Shown: piece after piece, positions 17,684-19,088 of the stretch | Layout of the letters: every line of letters begins with the position of its first letter | Numbering within the stretch: the stretch's first letter is position 1 | Origin: Saccoglossus kowalevskii | Taxonomy: Eukaryota; Hemichordata; Enteropneusta; Harrimaniidae | Length of the DNA stretch: 19,088 nt | Reading direction: 5' to 3' | NCBI RefSeq assembly: GCF_000003605.2 | Contig: NW_003137824.1 | Location: 660,126-679,213, forward strand | Notes under the pieces: generated by a model | What the model was told of the DNA's origin: nothing | The model's database searches: none | Seen by the model: only the letters and a program-made list of their open reading frames with translations | Position numbers and translations under genes: made by a program

Positions 17684-17849
17684 GCTTTAACAATAAATTT
17701 GCGGCACCGGTGGCTTTCGTAAACAAACCAATTCTTGCAGGCAAATTAATTGTAACAAATAATTAAAATAAATAATAATTAATGTAATTATATAAAAGGG
17801 ATATTGAAAAAAAATGAGCCAACCAGGATCTTATTTCAATCAGATTGGT
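17598..17849. repeat. Near-matching inverted arms around a TTA microsatellite
   Basis: The reverse complement of 17598-17622 (CCATGATCTTATTTTAATCT and then GATTG) matches 17825-17849 (CCAGGATCTTATTTCAATCA and then GATTG) at 22 of 25 positions. The GGTGCTAGAT decamer also occurs beside both arms, in direct orientation. The arrangement may be the terminal repeats of a decayed short element that contains the microsatellite, or a local rearrangement. Confidence 0.45.
17622..17683. repeat. (TTA)n microsatellite
   Basis: An uninterrupted run of about 20.7 TTA units. Its purity implies a length-variable locus. Confidence 0.97.
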
Positions 17850-18009
17850 GCTAGATTTGTCTGAATTCATGGTGAAGAATGATGTGTCTGCGGAAATTAA
17901 CACCTGTGATATGATTTTCGTTGTTGATGCTCGTTGCTGTTTCCACAAAGATCGATTCACTGTTAGTAATTTTGATTGTATCATGCGGGATGTATTCAAA
18001 GAGCTGTGA
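17818..18009 (+). pseudogene. Broken von Willebrand factor A-domain fragment
   Basis: The frame open from 17818 contains CDMIFVVDARCCFHKDRF and then TVSNFDCIMRDVFKEL before TGA (18007-18009). This matches the start of a VWA domain: strand beta-1 with D-x-x-F-V-x-D, the position of the MIDAS metal site, then helix alpha-1 (F..V..F...V). The MIDAS D-x-S-x-S is replaced by D-A-R-C-C, so metal binding would be lost. The domain stops after about 40 residues with no clear donor. The rest of the roughly 180-residue fold was not found downstream, although short frames near 18187 (MDDLEKVLSDIK) and 18260 (MLEDEFVIKVHEELI) are open. It is most likely a relic of a VWA-containing extracellular gene. The call rests on pattern only. 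Confidence 0.4.
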
Positions 18010-19088
18010 AGACAGAGTGAAGTGCTATATGTGAATAAATAATAAGATGGTATGTTTAAGATTCTAAAACCACAAGTGACATAAAATCAGGTTTCACTGA
18101 GGCCGACAAACAGAAAGTTATGCTGCAGTACATTTAAGAATAAAACAAATTCTTCAAAATACTTCTAGGGTGGTCTAATATTTATAATGGATGATTTGGA
18201 GAAAGTGTTGTCTGACATTAAATTAAAACTGTCAACATAATATCACTTACAGTTGTACATGTTGGAGGACGAGTTCGTGATTAAGGTCCACGAAGAGTTA
18301 ATCTAAGGATAGTGAAAATATTTGACTTGAATATTTGAAATAAGAGCAACCTGTCTCAATGCCTCAGTGGGACTGCTCAAATTAATTAGTCGACATTAAT
18401 CTTATGTTGACAGCTGCATTCGCAGTCACAACAGCTGAGTCGTCACTTATTGGTAAAACACCCTAGCGTATAGCGATATGTGTGTATAGAGTTACATGCT
18501 AGACATCCAAGGCTGAGCAAAAACAAATAGGTCACAAAATCACACTCAAACACATAATACGTATAAAAATAATGAATTACCAACAAGGTCATAAAGAATT
18601 CGAAGTCGAGTCTGCATAATATTGTGCTGGACGTAATAAGACCGTACTCTGATTACGATTACCGGGAACTGACGAGATTTGATCAGTCACTTCACTGCCA
18701 TAATAATCCACCACCAGTGAATTGTCACAGTATTCACATTCTAAGTGTATTCACGTATTCTGCGTTACTAGTGTTCCACGTTTTCGGCGCATGCGGTGCG
18801 ATACGAACCTTTGGACGTCTTCCAAGATACCATTTTTCAACAGTAGAATTTGTAAAAATTCTCCTGAGCTCAGATCCAGAGAATAATAAGATTGTTTGAA
18901 ACCAGCGGGCTTGCACAAAGTGTTATTATTTATATGTATAAACGACTGGGCAACTGTATTTGTAGGCACAATAATCTGGGACTTATAACTTTTACGATGC
19001 ATGCTTGATCCATACCTTATTGTAAGTACATTTGATCGAAATACAACTTCTTTTCCTCAGAATACATGGAATTCAAGCCGAGAAATCA
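18010..19088. other. Distal stretch, no firm gene
   Basis: Two short plus-strand peptides after the VWA fragment (near 18187-18240 and 18259-18306, the latter preceded by TATCACTTACAG) are acidic and amphipathic and could be exon remnants. The frames at 18624-18899, 18734-18916 and 18751-19002 overlap on opposite strands without domains. Confidence 0.3.

Overview
This window looks like nuclear DNA of an animal, most likely a marine invertebrate; the species cannot be told from sequence alone. The DNA is AT-rich. Coding sequence occurs only as short exons with GT-AG borders. Two EGF-like domains each sit on their own phase 1-1 exon, the usual metazoan arrangement. There is a Pol III tRNA-Thr gene, and there are several non-autonomous transposons and microsatellites. 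No bacterial-style operon is present, and almost all the longer open frames are chance frames or antisense shadows.

Layout. Positions 1-1600 are AT-rich non-coding DNA with a short palindrome and two copies of a dispersed CACAGTCCCTC motif. Positions 1610-2095 hold a TTAA-flanked inverted-repeat element, itself interrupted by a TA-flanked pogo/mariner-like MITE. At 2303-2423 lies a decayed tRNA-Thr gene with a 42-base hairpin inserted in its D loop, followed by a 13-copy 43-bp minisatellite (2611-3176). An intact tRNA-Thr(AGU) gene sits at 4403-4476. Positions 4750-5700 form a GC-richer, promoter-like block with a frameshifted N-terminal fragment that resembles a RecQ-type helicase.

The best gene is on the minus strand, from about 9862 or 9679 down to 6045. 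Its exons encode a signal peptide, two EGF-like domains, a transmembrane helix and a proline-rich tail. Every internal junction is phase 1, so the four core exons join without a break into a small type I membrane protein of at least 184 residues. A candidate short upstream exon (9846-9862) and a separate signal-peptide exon (13264-13376, beside an NRF1-type site) both end in phase 2. Both match a phase-2 acceptor just before the 9679 ATG, so alternative 5' ends are possible.

Positions 9863-13130 are mostly featureless apart from small repeats. Between 14600 and 15030 an E-box/CRE cluster precedes a possible terminal exon with half of a C2H2 zinc finger. Positions 16262-16345 resemble a tRNA-derived SINE remnant on the minus strand. 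Positions 17600-18010 carry a TTA microsatellite between near-matching inverted arms, then a broken von Willebrand A-domain fragment. Exon calls rest on reading splice signals and domain patterns by eye; no similarity search, transcript or folding calculation was available.
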